Origin: Erythrobacter litoralis | GTDB taxonomy: Bacteria; Pseudomonadota; Alphaproteobacteria; Sphingomonadales; Sphingomonadaceae | Assembly (NCBI RefSeq): GCF_001719165.1 | Contig: NZ_CP017057.1 | Coordinates: 558,001-622,000 of the forward strand | Direction of reading: 5' to 3' | DNA length: 64,000 nt | Shown: piece after piece, positions 33,409 to 42,707 of the stretch | How positions within the stretch are numbered: the first letter of the stretch is position 1 | Layout: the number at the start of each line of letters is the position of its first letter | Made by a program: the position numbers and the translations under genes | Notes under the pieces: generated by a model | What the model was told of the DNA's origin: nothing | Databases searched by the model: none | The model's input: only the letters and a program-made list of their open reading frames with translations

Positions 33409-34697
33409 TTGGTCAGCTTCCTTGCAAGTTCGTCGAGCGCCCTTGCGGCGCGCAGGATGTCGTCGGGGGCCTCGGCGGCGCGCAGGGTGTCGGCGCGGGC
33501 GGAAAAGGACGGCTCGTCCGGCAGGCGAAGGGCAAGCGCGGCATCGATCGCCGCATCGTCGGCGCGCTTCAGACCGAGCGCGCGGGCGACGCGGCGCCGG
33601 GCGAGCGCGGCATAGGGCGCCGCCAGCAGCCGCATCCGTTTCGCCCGCACGATCAGACCCGCACCGTTCCTGACCAGCCGCTGCTTGCCGAAACCGATCT
33701 CGGGCGCATTCGCGGCGGCCGCGCCGAAGCGCATGAAGGCGCGCCAGCCGACGATGACGAGCGCGAGTATCAGGCACAATGTCGCGGCGAGGAAAGGCGG
33801 CCGGAAGGCGAGCGAAAGAAGGTTCTGCGCCCCGCTGAAACCGTTGAGCGTGAGGTCGAACACCACCCGCGTGTCCTCGCCATAGCCCGCCTCGCGCACC
33901 AGTGCGAGCGCCGCCGCCGCGCGCGCCGGGTCCGCAAGGCCCCAATTGTTGACGAGGTCGGGTTCGGCCACGACGACGGTCCAGTGCGCGTCCTCGTAGA
34001 AATCGCTGCCTTCCTCGCCCAGCACGTTGAAGGCGAGCACATGACCGGCCGCATCGGTGACGAGCGGCTCGATCGTGTCCTTCTGCATCGCATGCTTGAC
34101 CGTGCGGGCGGGCAGTTCGCCCTCGTAGCCGAAGCCTTGCCAGGCGGCGCTATCCCCGTCTTCAAGCCGGTCGAGCGCGGTTTCGAAAGTGTAGGGCGCG
34201 GGAAGGTCGTCGGTCCAGGTCGTCTCCATCGCCATGCCGAGCGCGACCCAGCCTTCCCTGAAAAGCTTGCGGATCTTCTCCGGTGCCCGGTCGGGCACCG
34301 TGTTCGCCTGCCATTTCGGCAGCAGGACCAGGGTCGGCCCGGTGTCCTGCCGCGCTTCGAGCAGCGCGCCGATCTCCTCTGGGTCGGCATAGGGCGAAGG
34401 AGCAATGACGAGGAGGTCGAACGTCTGGAGATCGGACGGGCTGCGCGACAGCTCGACCTCGTGGCCTTCCGCCTCGAGCAGGAGGACAAGCCCGGCATAG
34501 CCGTTCAGACCGACCGAGGCGGCATGCGCCGCGCGGTCATTCTCCCGGTCGCCTCCGGTGTCCCCCGCCGAGATGAACCAGAGCAGGGCGAGGAAGGCGA
34601 CGAAGCCGGTCACCAGCACCGCGAAGACCGTGCCCTTGCCGAAGGGCGAGGAAGCTCGGCCCGACGGTCCGGGCGCGGTGATCGCGGGCCCGGTCAT
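33405..34697 (-). CDS. DUF4350 membrane protein
   Basis: Product of 430 residues: one N-terminal membrane segment (about residues 22-44), a periplasmic part resembling a GATase-like Rossmann fold ([28 protein letters not shown]), a second membrane segment near residue 300 and a cytosolic helical tail. DUF4350 genes travel with moxR and DUF58 genes. It overlaps both neighbours by 4 bases. Confidence 0.83.
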
Positions 34698-35422
34698 GCC
34701 GCATGCCTTCCATCGAGCTTCGCGAGCGCGAATTCGGCATAGGCCGCGCGCGCCGCTTCCCAGTCAGCGCGATCGAGCGATCTCAGCGCGAACAGGCTGC
34801 GCTCGACCCGGTCGGCGACAACGCGGAAGGCGGCGCGGGCGGCGTCGGGCAGGGCCGGCAGGGCGGCGAGTTCGCGCGCGGTCGAGGAGGGTTCGACCCA
34901 GTCGGGCCGCGCGGCGGCGATCTGGCCGACGCTGCGCATCAGCAGGAGGTGCGTCGCCTCGTCGAAACGGCCCTCGGCGGCGAGGCGGTCGGCATCCTCG
35001 AGCAGGGCGAGGCTCTCGCTCTCGTCCGGGCGCCAGTCGGGCGCGTCCGCAATCGCTCCCGTCGCCGCCGAAGCGCGCGCGGTGCGGGCGAGCGGGCCGT
35101 AGAGCCGGGCGAGGAAATAGAGCGCCAGCGCGGCAGCCGCGATGGCGAACAGCCACCAGAAATTGGCGATGAACCCTGCGACCGGCTGGAGGATCGTCCC
35201 GAGAAATTGGAGCAGCGCGTCGATCGCGCGGCTGAACCAGGTCGGCTCGGGCGGGGGGATGTCGGGGATGTCCACCGGGGCGAACTGAATATCGCCGGCC
35301 TCGCGCAGCTTCTCCCAGCCTTCCGGGGCGACGGCGTCAGGATCGGTCACGGTCCCGGCGGGGCCGGCGGCCCCACCCGTATCCTGTGCCGAAGAGGGAA
35401 ACGTCTGCGCCGCGCCGATCAT
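34694..35422 (-). CDS. DUF4129 domain protein
   Basis: Product of 242 residues with a hydrophobic segment near residues 80-107 and a C-terminal helical DUF4129-like region (EGRFDEATHLLLMRSVGQIA and the ELAALPALPD segment). It is the first gene of the MoxR operon. The ATG at 35422 is taken; a TTG upstream at 35455 would add eleven residues. No strong ribosome site is visible. Confidence 0.75.
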   Translation of the reverse strand: MIGAAQTFPSSAQDTGGAAGPAGTVTDPDAVAPEGWEKLREAGDIQFAPVDIPDIPPPEPTWFSRAIDALLQFLGTILQPVAGFIANFWWLFAIAAAALALYFLARLYGPLARTARASAATGAIADAPDWRPDESESLALLEDADRLAAEGRFDEATHLLLMRSVGQIAAARPDWVEPSSTARELAALPALPDAARAAFRVVADRVERSLFALRSLDRADWEAARAAYAEFALAKLDGRHAA

Positions 35423-35494
35423 GCCTGCGGATTGGTGGCATGCAGGCGAACCCAAGGCAACAATTGTTGCTGCGAGTTTTGCCGAAGGCCCGCC

Positions 35495-36388
35495 TCAGCC
35501 CCGCTTGCGGCCCTGGCGGTAGGTTCCGAGAATGCGCAATTCCTTGGAAAAATAGGCGCATTCCTCGAGCGCGCGATCGACCGCCGGATCGCCCGGCGCG
35601 CCGTGGATATCGGCGTAGAACATGGTCGCCGAAAAGCTAGCGCCCTTCTGGTAGGATTCCAGCTTGGTCATGTTGACGCCGTTCGTGGCGAACCCGCCCA
35701 GCGTCTTGTAGAGCGCGGCGGGGATGTTACGGACCTCGAAGACGAAGGTCGTGATCGCTTCCGTGCCGACGAGATCGGCCGGATCGAGCGGATCGGCGGC
35801 GAGCACGACGAAGCGGGTCATGTTGTCCGCGCTGTCCTCGACCCGCTCCTCGATGATGTCGAGCCCGTAAAGCTCCGCCGCGATTGCGGGGGCGATGGCA
35901 GCGATCTTGGGATCGTTCCTTTCCGCGACAAATGCCGCCGCGCCGGCCGTGTCGGCATGGGAAAGCGGCACGATCCCGCGTTCCCGCAGGAACAGGCGCG
36001 ACTGGCCGAGGGCCTGCGGGTGGCTGTAGGCGGCCTCGAACGGGCCGGGGCCCTTCGCCATCAGCGCGTGGTGGATTTCCATGAAATATTCGCCGACGAT
36101 CGACAGGCCGCTTTCGGGCAGCAGGAAATGGATGTCGGCGACGCGCCCGTGCTGCGAATTCTCGATCGGGATGATCGCCTGCCCGGCGCGCCCGTCCTTC
36201 ACCGCCTCGAGCGCGTCCTCGAAGCTGAAGCATGGCAGCGGCAGGGCCTCGGGCCGGGCTTCCGTGGCGGCGCGGTGCGAATTGGCGCCGGGCGAACCCT
36301 GAAAGGCGATCGCGCGCGCCGGATCGGCCCCGGCGGCTTCGCGCAGGCGATCGACGAGGGCAATGGCGGGTCCGGGGAAACTGTGCAT
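35495..36388 (-). CDS. pheA: Prephenate dehydratase
   Basis: Monofunctional enzyme for phenylalanine synthesis, converting prephenate to phenylpyruvate. The 297 residues hold the catalytic PDT domain (AIAFQGSPGANSH, IPIENSQHGRV, the TRF motif in NMTRFVVLA) and a C-terminal ACT domain (NIPAALYKTLGGFATNGVNM, LESY) that senses phenylalanine. No chorismate mutase part is present. Divergent from the cytochrome c gene. Confidence 0.95.
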   Translation of the reverse strand: MHSFPGPAIALVDRLREAAGADPARAIAFQGSPGANSHRAATEARPEALPLPCFSFEDALEAVKDGRAGQAIIPIENSQHGRVADIHFLLPESGLSIVGEYFMEIHHALMAKGPGPFEAAYSHPQALGQSRLFLRERGIVPLSHADTAGAAAFVAERNDPKIAAIAPAIAAELYGLDIIEERVEDSADNMTRFVVLAADPLDPADLVGTEAITTFVFEVRNIPAALYKTLGGFATNGVNMTKLESYQKGASFSATMFYADIHGAPGDPAVDRALEECAYFSKELRILGTYRQGRKRG

Positions 36389-36411
36389 GACAAGGCCCCT
36401 GCTAGCCCCCC

Positions 36412-36440
36412 TTGACAGGCCTCACAAGCCTGCTTGCAAA
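36412..36440 (+). promoter_or_regulatory. Candidate sigma-70-type promoter for the cytochrome c gene
   Basis: TTGACA at 36412-36417, a 17-base spacer and TGCAAA at 36435-36440, about 70 bases before the ATG of the cytochrome gene. The -10 element is weak. Confidence 0.35.
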
Positions 36441-36507
36441 AGCTGCAAGTCTTGATGCCGCCATGGCCCTTGCGCGGGGACGAGGGCAACAGTAAGGGAC
36501 GCGCGCA

Positions 36508-37215
36508 ATGGCACAAGACAACACCAACAACCAGGCGACGGGCGCGGCTTCGGGCACGACCGAATCGGGCTCAAGCGACCTGTTCAACACCGCGGCGGGC
36601 TGGGTCCTGTTCGCCGGTATCGTCGGCCTCGGCCTGTCCGTCCTCAGCGACAAGTATTTCCACGGCTATGACGCGGAAGACCTGCCCACCGAACAGATGG
36701 GATACGTGGTCGAGGGCGTCGAGGAAGAAGGCGCGGCGGATGCCGGGCCGACCCTCGCGCAGGTTCTCGTCGACGCCGACCCCGAGGCGGGCGCCAAGGT
36801 CTTCCAGAAATGCCAGTCCTGCCACAATGTCGAGCAGGGCGGCCCCAATGGCGTCGGCCCCAATCTCCACGGCGTGATGGGCAAGCCGATCGCTTCGAAC
36901 GCTCCGGGCTTCAACTATTCGTCCGCGCTCAAGGACAAGGGCGGCGAATGGACGTGGGAAAACATGAGCGAATGGCTCGCCGCGCCGCGCAATTTCGCGT
37001 CGGGCACGTCGATGAGCTTTGCCGGTCTCGGCAGCATCGAGGACCGCGCGAACGTGATGGCCTATCTCGCGGCGAATGGCGGCGCGCCGCCAAAGCCCGA
37101 ACCCGAGGCTCCGGCCGAGGAAGAGGCCGCTCCGGCTGAAGAGGGCGCGGAAGAAGGCGCTGCCACCGAGGAAGGGACCGAGGCCGAAGCTCCGGCGGAG
37201 ACGGCGGAAGGCTGA
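36508..37215 (+). CDS. Membrane-anchored class I cytochrome c
   Basis: Product of 235 residues. An N-terminal signal-anchor (about residues 28-47) precedes an acidic spacer and a cytochrome c domain with haem site CQSCH (residues 102-106) and Met169 (GTSMSFAG) as the probable sixth ligand. The last 40 residues are Glu/Ala/Pro-rich. It resembles CycM-type cytochromes that link the bc1 complex to the terminal oxidase. A strong terminator follows. Confidence 0.92.
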   Translation: MAQDNTNNQATGAASGTTESGSSDLFNTAAGWVLFAGIVGLGLSVLSDKYFHGYDAEDLPTEQMGYVVEGVEEEGAADAGPTLAQVLVDADPEAGAKVFQKCQSCHNVEQGGPNGVGPNLHGVMGKPIASNAPGFNYSSALKDKGGEWTWENMSEWLAAPRNFASGTSMSFAGLGSIEDRANVMAYLAANGGAPPKPEPEAPAEEEAAPAEEGAEEGAATEEGTEAEAPAETAEG

Positions 37216-37240
37216 TCTTTCCCACGAACCGATTTCATGG

Positions 37241-37269
37241 AAGGGGCGCGGATTTCGCGCCCCTTTTTT
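37241..37269 (+). terminator. Rho-independent terminator after the cytochrome c gene
   Basis: Ten-base arms AAGGGGCGCG (37241-37250) and CGCGCCCCTT (37256-37265) with a 5-base loop, ending in six T (37264-37269). Confidence 0.88.
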
Positions 37270-37317
37270 GTTTCCGGGCGAGCTGTCGGGCGCGCTGCTT
37301 GAAACTCCCCGAAGGGA

Positions 37318-37983
37318 TCAGCCGCGGCCCTTGAAGCCTTGCGCGACGACATACCACTCGGACGAACCCTTGCGGCTCGCGGGCGGCTTGGCGTGCTTGA
37401 CCGTCTTGAAATGCTGCTTGAGCAGACCCAGCAATTCGGCGTCGGTTCCGCCTGCCAGCACCTTGGCGACGAAAGCGCCGCCCTTGTCCAGCGTCTCGAC
37501 CGCGAACCATGCGCCCGCTTCGACCAGCGCCATGGTCCGCAGGTGGTCGGTCTGCTTGTGCCCTACCGTGTTCGCCGCCATGTCCGACAGGACGAGATCG
37601 GGCGGCCCGCCCAGCGCCTGTGCGAGCGCTGCGGGCGCGTCATCGGCCATGAAATCCATCTCGAAGATCGTCACGCCATCGATCGGCTCGACCGGGAGCA
37701 GGTCGATCCCGACCACCTCGGCCTTGGGCGCCTTCTTGCGAACCACCTGCGCCCATCCTCCCGGCGCGATGCCGAGATCGACCACGCGTCTGACGCCGTT
37801 CAGCAGCGCAAAGCGTTCGTCGAGCTCGATCAGCTTGTAGGCCGCGCGGCTGCGATAGCCTTCGGCCCTGGCCTTCTGGACATAGGGGTCGTTCAGCTGC
37901 CGCTCGAGCCACCGCGTCGAGGACACCTTGCGCCCACGCGCGGTTTTCACCCGGCGGTCGGGATCGCGGCCCGAGCGGCTCAC
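37318..37983 (-). CDS. rlmE: 23S rRNA 2'-O-ribose methyltransferase RlmE (FtsJ)
   Basis: SAM-dependent enzyme that methylates U2552 of 23S rRNA. The 221 residues include SRAAYKLIELDERF, SAM motif VVDLGIAPGGWAQV, the K-D-K-E tetrad region (DLVLSDMAAN, GGAFVAKVL, SSEWYVVAQGF). The start is GTG 37983, overlapping the TGA of the upstream exopolyphosphatase gene (GTGA); the longer open frame upstream is antisense-like and rejected. Confidence 0.93.
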   Translation of the reverse strand: MSRSGRDPDRRVKTARGRKVSSTRWLERQLNDPYVQKARAEGYRSRAAYKLIELDERFALLNGVRRVVDLGIAPGGWAQVVRKKAPKAEVVGIDLLPVEPIDGVTIFEMDFMADDAPAALAQALGGPPDLVLSDMAANTVGHKQTDHLRTMALVEAGAWFAVETLDKGGAFVAKVLAGGTDAELLGLLKQHFKTVKHAKPPASRKGSSEWYVVAQGFKGRG

Positions 37984-39275
37984 CCTTGCGGTCTTTCGCG
38001 CAGCTTCTTGAGCGCCCGTTCGCCCTGCCGTTCGGCCGCCATCAGGCTGCGCAGGATGCCCTCGCGGATACCCCGGTCGGCGACGCCCAGCCGCGCGGCG
38101 GGCCACAGGTCGAGGATCGTCTCGAGGATGGCGCAGCCCGCGACGACGAGATCGGCGCGGTCATTGCCGATGCACGGCAGCGTGCTGCGCTCCGCCGGGG
38201 ACATGCCGGAAAGCCGCGTGCTGATCGCGCGCATGTCGTGCGAGGAGACGATCAGGCCGTCCACCGCCTTGCGGTCGTAATGCGGCAGTTCGAGATGAAG
38301 GCTGGCGAGCGTCGTCACCGTTCCGCTTGTGCCGAGCAGGCGAATGTCGGAAGCGCGCGGGGCCTCCCCGATCCGTTCGGCGAAATCTGCGAAGCTGTCG
38401 CCTACGAGTTCGCGCATGCGCCGGTATCGTGCCAGCCGCGCGGCACGGCCGGCCTCGCATTCCAGCCCGTCATCGTGCCCGACCGTGTCGGTCAGCGAGA
38501 CCACGCCCCAGGGCACCGATTGCCAGTCGAGGATGCGCGGCACCCGGCGCCCTTCGGCATCGCCCGCCTCGAGCAGGACAAGCTCGGTGGATCCGCCGCC
38601 GATATCGAAGATCATCGCCGGACCTTCGCCGGCCTCGAGCAGGATGTGGCAGCCCAGCACGGCGAGCCGGGCCTCTTCCTCGGCGCTGATGATGTCGAGC
38701 GCGATTCCGGTTTCGCGCCGGACGCGCTCGATGAAATCCGCCCCGTTCTCCGCCCGGCGGCAGGCCTCCGTCGCGACCGATCGGGCGAGGCGGACATTGC
38801 GGCGGCGCAGCTTGTCGGCGCAGATCGACAGCGCGCCGAGCGCCCGGTCCATCGCCTGATCCGACAGGCGACCGGTGGTCGCAAGACCTTCGCCCAGCTT
38901 CACCACCCGGCTGAAGGCGTCGATCACGGTGAAATCCCGGCCCGACGGGCGGGCGATGAGCAGGCGGCAATTGTTGGTGCCCAGATCGAGCGCGGCATAG
39001 GCCTCGCCGCGAAACGGCGAGCCCCGGGCCGGCCCGCGCGCGAATGCGTCGGGTCGCGCTGACCTGCCGGGGGCGTTTCCCCGGCGGGAGGGACCGGCAT
39101 CGTTCGCATTGCTGTCGGGGTTGCGACCTTGACCCAAGCGGCCCCGCGAGAGGCGCTCGGTTCGCTCGTCGGGCTGGAAGGAGCGGGCGTAGCGTGGATC
39201 GGCTACAGTGCCGGACTTGGCGCCCCTTTGGTTACCAGCTCTCCTGTCGTCGTCCGGCGGCACGGTATCCGCCAT
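37980..39275 (-). CDS. ppx: Ppx/GppA phosphatase-family protein
   Basis: Product of 431 residues. About 85 residues at the N terminus are disordered and basic. The sugar-kinase/actin-like fold then begins at AALDLGTNNCRLLIA, with SVATEACRRAENG, FDIGGGSTELVLL and LLGTSGTVTTLASLHL. Members cleave polyphosphate or pppGpp, linking it to the stringent response. The usual C-terminal HD-like part is absent, as in the short Ppx/GppA forms next to rlmE. The assignment between Ppx and GppA is uncertain. Confidence 0.88.
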   Translation of the reverse strand: MADTVPPDDDRRAGNQRGAKSGTVADPRYARSFQPDERTERLSRGRLGQGRNPDSNANDAGPSRRGNAPGRSARPDAFARGPARGSPFRGEAYAALDLGTNNCRLLIARPSGRDFTVIDAFSRVVKLGEGLATTGRLSDQAMDRALGALSICADKLRRRNVRLARSVATEACRRAENGADFIERVRRETGIALDIISAEEEARLAVLGCHILLEAGEGPAMIFDIGGGSTELVLLEAGDAEGRRVPRILDWQSVPWGVVSLTDTVGHDDGLECEAGRAARLARYRRMRELVGDSFADFAERIGEAPRASDIRLLGTSGTVTTLASLHLELPHYDRKAVDGLIVSSHDMRAISTRLSGMSPAERSTLPCIGNDRADLVVAGCAILETILDLWPAARLGVADRGIREGILRSLMAAERQGERALKKLRERPQG

Positions 39276-39421
39276 GGTCTTGATCTTCTTCTTGTCTCAC
39301 CCGCACGGCCAAATGCTGCGGGAACCTACCTGCAGAGCTAACCCAAGTCGCGCGGCAGGGCAAGCGAGGGGTCTTGCGCCGGGGCGCGGGAGGGACCATC
39401 TCCTGCCTCGCCCGTCCCCCC

Positions 39422-39450
39422 TTGACCTTGCGGCCACGCAAAACTAGGGA
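39422..39450 (+). promoter_or_regulatory. Candidate promoter for tRNA-Gln
   Basis: TTGACC (39422-39427), a 17-base spacer and TAGGGA (39445-39450), about 40 bases upstream of the mature tRNA. The -35 is good and the -10 weak. Confidence 0.4.
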
Positions 39451-39491
39451 GCGCGCTCGTTCGTCGGCCCGTCACCGGGGCGGCGCGATGA

Positions 39492-39565
39492 TGCCCCGTC
39501 GTCTAATGGTAAGACTACGGACTCTGACTCCGTCAATTGAGGTTCGAATCCTCACGGGGCATCCA
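39492..39565 (+). tRNA. tRNA-Gln (anticodon CTG)
   Basis: A full cloverleaf can be drawn. The acceptor TGCCCCG pairs with CGGGGCA, the anticodon stem ACGGA/TCCGT encloses the loop CTCTGAC, giving anticodon CTG, and the T arm is TGAGG-TTCGAAT-CCTCA. The discriminator is T and CCA is encoded. Confidence 0.95.
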
Positions 39566-39634
39566 GCCGTCCCTGCGCTCTGTTTCGCGCGGTTCGGCCC
39601 GCGCGGATCGACCCACGCGGTTAGGGATGCGTCC

Positions 39635-40441
39635 TCAGGCGTAATAGAGCTCGCCCGAAGCCGGATCGAACGCGACTTCTCGCGCGGCCATGTCCTCGTC
39701 GATCGAATGCATGAAGCCCGTGTAGAGCGCGGCCCCGTTCGCGATGTTCTCCTCGATTCTCTCCAGCGCCTGCGCGATGTCGGTGAAGTTCACCCCCTCG
39801 AGTGCGTTGATGCCATAGGCCCACCACTGGAGTTCGAGCAGCTTCTCGATCGTGGCTGGGTCGAAGCGGTAGCGGATGACCCTTGCAGGAGCGCCGCCGA
39901 CGATCGCGTAGGGCGGCACGTCCGATGTCACGACCGAGCGCGATGCCACGACCGCGCCGTCGCCGATCGTGACCCCGCGGCGGATGAAGACGCCTTCGCC
40001 GATCCACACGTCGTTGCGGATCCTGATCTTGCCCAAACGGTGCGCGAGCGATCGCTCCTCCGCCTCCAGCGCCCTTGCGATCATCGCGCGGTTGCGGGCG
40101 TGGAAGGGCTCGAGGCCCCAGCCCCATTTCCATTTCGGATGGGTCAGCACGCCCGCCGTGGTCAGCTGGTCGGTCGGGTGCTCGACCTGTCCCGCCACGA
40201 TGTTGCTGGCGATCGAGCAGAACCGCCCGATGACCGAGACATGCCGCATCAGCGTCGCCCTCCCGCCGAGATAGGTATAAGCCCCGATGGCGTCGATGTC
40301 GTAGGCGCCCTTGCGGACCTCGCACGGCGCTTCGAGCAGGATCGCCTTGGGCCGCCCGAAGCCGAATTGCACCTCCGGATTGATATGAATGTGCTTCTCA
40401 CGGCAAGCGCGCCGCGTTTCCTCGGGAACAAAGCCCGGCAA
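39635..40441 (-). CDS. CatB-related O-acetyltransferase
   Basis: Product of 268 residues with a left-handed beta-helix of hexapeptide repeats ([53 protein letters not shown]) and [17 protein letters not shown], the usual closing segment. Related enzymes acetylate chloramphenicol, streptogramins, sugars or polysaccharides; the real substrate is not evident and resistance should not be assumed. The start is TTG 40441, chosen because AAGGAG lies eight bases upstream. Confidence 0.88.
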   Translation of the reverse strand: MPGFVPEETRRACREKHIHINPEVQFGFGRPKAILLEAPCEVRKGAYDIDAIGAYTYLGGRATLMRHVSVIGRFCSIASNIVAGQVEHPTDQLTTAGVLTHPKWKWGWGLEPFHARNRAMIARALEAEERSLAHRLGKIRIRNDVWIGEGVFIRRGVTIGDGAVVASRSVVTSDVPPYAIVGGAPARVIRYRFDPATIEKLLELQWWAYGINALEGVNFTDIAQALERIEENIANGAALYTGFMHSIDEDMAAREVAFDPASGELYYA

Positions 40442-40559
40442 GGCGGGGGCTCCTTACATGTCCATCATCCGGCAAGCCGCAGCGGGCGGCCGCGATGGCG
40501 TGATAGGCCACGCCCCCTTAATTCCCTGCGCCGTCCGGCTAGGGAAAGCCGCTGTACTC

Positions 40560-41663
40560 CTAAGGCCTCTCGCCCGCGATGTTCGCGCGGACGAGGCGCG
40601 CGGTTTCGGCGGCCCGTTCGAGATGCGGCAGGTGGCCCGCGCCCGCGACGATCTCCACCGTGGAGCCCTTGCCAACCTTGCCGCCGGAGGGCGGAGGGAT
40701 GATGCGGTCGGCCTCGCCCCAGATCGCCAGAGCGGGCATCGCGGGCGCGCGCGGGTCTGCGTCCGCGATGTCCCCGGCGACCTCGCCCAGCCTTGCCAGC
40801 GCCTCGGCGACCCCGTCGAGCCGCTTGTAGCGCAGCACGTCCTCGACCATGTCGCGCGAAATCGCCTCGGCGTCGGCGACGAGCCGGGTGAGCACTTCGC
40901 GCAGTTCCCGCTTGCGCTTCGCCTCGGTGAAATCAGCGATGTATGCGCGGTTCAGAGCGCAGCCGGGCAGGAGCGGGGCGATGAGCGTGAGCGAGCGGGC
41001 TTCGCACGAGGCCGCTACCCGTTCCGCCACCGCGCCGCCGACGGAATGGCCGACGAGATGGACCGCGCCCAGCCCTTCGCCCGCGATGAAGCCGCGCACC
41101 AGCGCTGCGATGTCCTCGAGGCTGCCGTCGCCGGGAAGCGCCTTGTCCGAGCCGCCATGGCCCGGCAGGTCGAGCGCGATCACGCGGTGGTCGCGCGCCA
41201 GGTCCTCGCTCACGAACATCCAGTTGCCGCTGTCCCCGCCGAAGCCGTGGAGCAGGAGCACGGTTTCCGCGCCCGCGCCGGCCTCGGCATAGCGCAGGGT
41301 CAGCCCGTCCACCTCGGCCGTGCGAAAGGCCGGGGCCGATGCCTCGTCCGCTTCTGTGGCATCGGGTTCGACCGCCTCGAACGAGGCGATGAAGGCCTCG
41401 ACCGCCTCCGCGTCCGTTCCTGCCTCGCCCAGCACCGCGATCAGCGCGCCGCAGGGCAGCGTCTCGCCTTCCTGCGCGACCAGCCGCAGCAGCGTTCCCG
41501 GCGACCGGGCTTCCAGCGTGTTGAGCAGTTTCGAGGTCTCGATGTCCGCGATCTCCGCGCCCTCGCTCACCGCGTCGCCTTCGGCGAGGTGCCACGAGGC
41601 AAGCGTGCCTTCCTCCATCGACAGGCCCCATTTGGGCATGGTGAGCGCGGTGAGTTCCGCCAT
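40560..41663 (-). CDS. Lipoyl-domain alpha/beta hydrolase, AcoC-like E2
   Basis: Product of 367 residues. An N-terminal lipoyl domain with Lys45 in DIETSKLLN is joined to an alpha/beta hydrolase domain from about residue 120 (LLLHGFGGDSGNW, nucleophile motif VGHSVGG, a His in AGHLPH). This is the architecture of acetoin dehydrogenase E2 from several bacteria, which differs from the usual E2 acyltransferase. It receives the acyl group from E1. The ATG at 41663 has GGAG eight bases upstream; GTG 41672, overlapping the E1 beta stop, is an alternative. Confidence 0.88.
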   Translation of the reverse strand: MAELTALTMPKWGLSMEEGTLASWHLAEGDAVSEGAEIADIETSKLLNTLEARSPGTLLRLVAQEGETLPCGALIAVLGEAGTDAEAVEAFIASFEAVEPDATEADEASAPAFRTAEVDGLTLRYAEAGAGAETVLLLHGFGGDSGNWMFVSEDLARDHRVIALDLPGHGGSDKALPGDGSLEDIAALVRGFIAGEGLGAVHLVGHSVGGAVAERVAASCEARSLTLIAPLLPGCALNRAYIADFTEAKRKRELREVLTRLVADAEAISRDMVEDVLRYKRLDGVAEALARLGEVAGDIADADPRAPAMPALAIWGEADRIIPPPSGGKVGKGSTVEIVAGAGHLPHLERAAETARLVRANIAGERP

Positions 41664-41668
41664 GCGCG

Positions 41669-42691
41669 TCACTCCGCCGGGACGGTTTCGCCGAGAACGC
41701 TGCGCACGGCTGCGGCGATGCGCTCGTTCGACGGCAGATAGGCCGCTTCCAGATTGGGCGCGAAGGGGACGGGCGTGTGCGGCGGGGTGACCATCGCGAC
41801 CGGCGCCTTGAGGTGCGCGAAGCCCTTCGAGGCGACCAGCGCGGCGATGTCTGCGGCCATGCCGCAGCGGGGCGAGCCTTCGTCGACCACCACCAGCCTC
41901 CCGGTGCGTTCGACCGATTCGAGGATCGCCTCCTCGTCCAGCGGCGAGGTCGTGCGCGGGTCGATCAGTTCGACTTCGATCCCGTCCCTTTCGAGTTCCT
42001 CGGCCACCGCCTTCGCGCGCGCGACCATGGCGGAAAAGGCGACGATCGTGACATCGTCCCCCTCGGTCACGAATTCCGCTTCGCCGAAGGGGATGGCGTA
42101 GGCCTCGTCCGGCACTTCTGCCTGCGTGTCGTAGAGCGCCTTGTGTTCGAGGAAGATCACCGGGTCGTCGTCGCGGATCGCCTGGATCAGCAGGCCCTTC
42201 GCGTCATAGGCGTTGGACGGCATCACCACCTTGAGGCCCGGGATGTGGGTGAAGATCGGGTGCAGCGCCTGCGAATGCTGCGCCGCCGCGCTCATCCCCG
42301 CACCGATCATCGAGCGGATGACGAGCGGCGTTCTGGCCTTGCCGCCGAACATGTAGCGGAATTTCGCCGCCTGGTTGAAGATCTGGTCGAAGCACACGCC
42401 GAGGAAATCGACGAACATCAATTCGGCCACCGGGCGAAGGCCGGTCGAGGCGGCGCCTGCGGCGGCGCCCATGATCGCGCTTTCGGTGATCGGCGTGTCG
42501 ATCACGCGCGCGCGTCCGTATTTGCCGACGAGGCCCTTGGTCACGCCGAGCACGCCGCCATAGGCATCGTCCTCGCCGCTGCCGCCCGCGCCGCCGGCGA
42601 TGTCCTCGCCGATGACGATGACGGTGTCATCGCGCGCCATTTCGCAATCGAGCGCTTCGTTGATCGCCTGGCGGTAGGTCTTGCGGGGCAT
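41669..42691 (-). CDS. Thiamine-diphosphate dehydrogenase E1 beta, acetoin-dehydrogenase-like
   Basis: Product of 340 residues with the transketolase pyrimidine-binding and C-terminal domains: MFVDFLGVCFDQIFNQAAKF, GAGMSAAAQHSQALHPIFTH, IPGLKVVMPSNAYDAKGLL and a final VVVDEGSPRCG. It pairs with the E1 alpha gene just upstream (17-base gap). It could belong to acetoin, pyruvate or 2-oxo-acid dehydrogenases; the AcoC-type E2 next door favours acetoin or a related hydroxyketone or diketone. Confidence 0.9.
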   Translation of the reverse strand: MPRKTYRQAINEALDCEMARDDTVIVIGEDIAGGAGGSGEDDAYGGVLGVTKGLVGKYGRARVIDTPITESAIMGAAAGAASTGLRPVAELMFVDFLGVCFDQIFNQAAKFRYMFGGKARTPLVIRSMIGAGMSAAAQHSQALHPIFTHIPGLKVVMPSNAYDAKGLLIQAIRDDDPVIFLEHKALYDTQAEVPDEAYAIPFGEAEFVTEGDDVTIVAFSAMVARAKAVAEELERDGIEVELIDPRTTSPLDEEAILESVERTGRLVVVDEGSPRCGMAADIAALVASKGFAHLKAPVAMVTPPHTPVPFAPNLEAAYLPSNERIAAAVRSVLGETVPAE

Positions 42692-42707
42692 TGCTTTCCT
42701 CGCCTTT

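Noticed and set aside
39635..40441. Chloramphenicol resistance gene
   Set aside because: The protein is in the hexapeptide CatB-related group, most members of which are not resistance enzymes; no resistance context is present.
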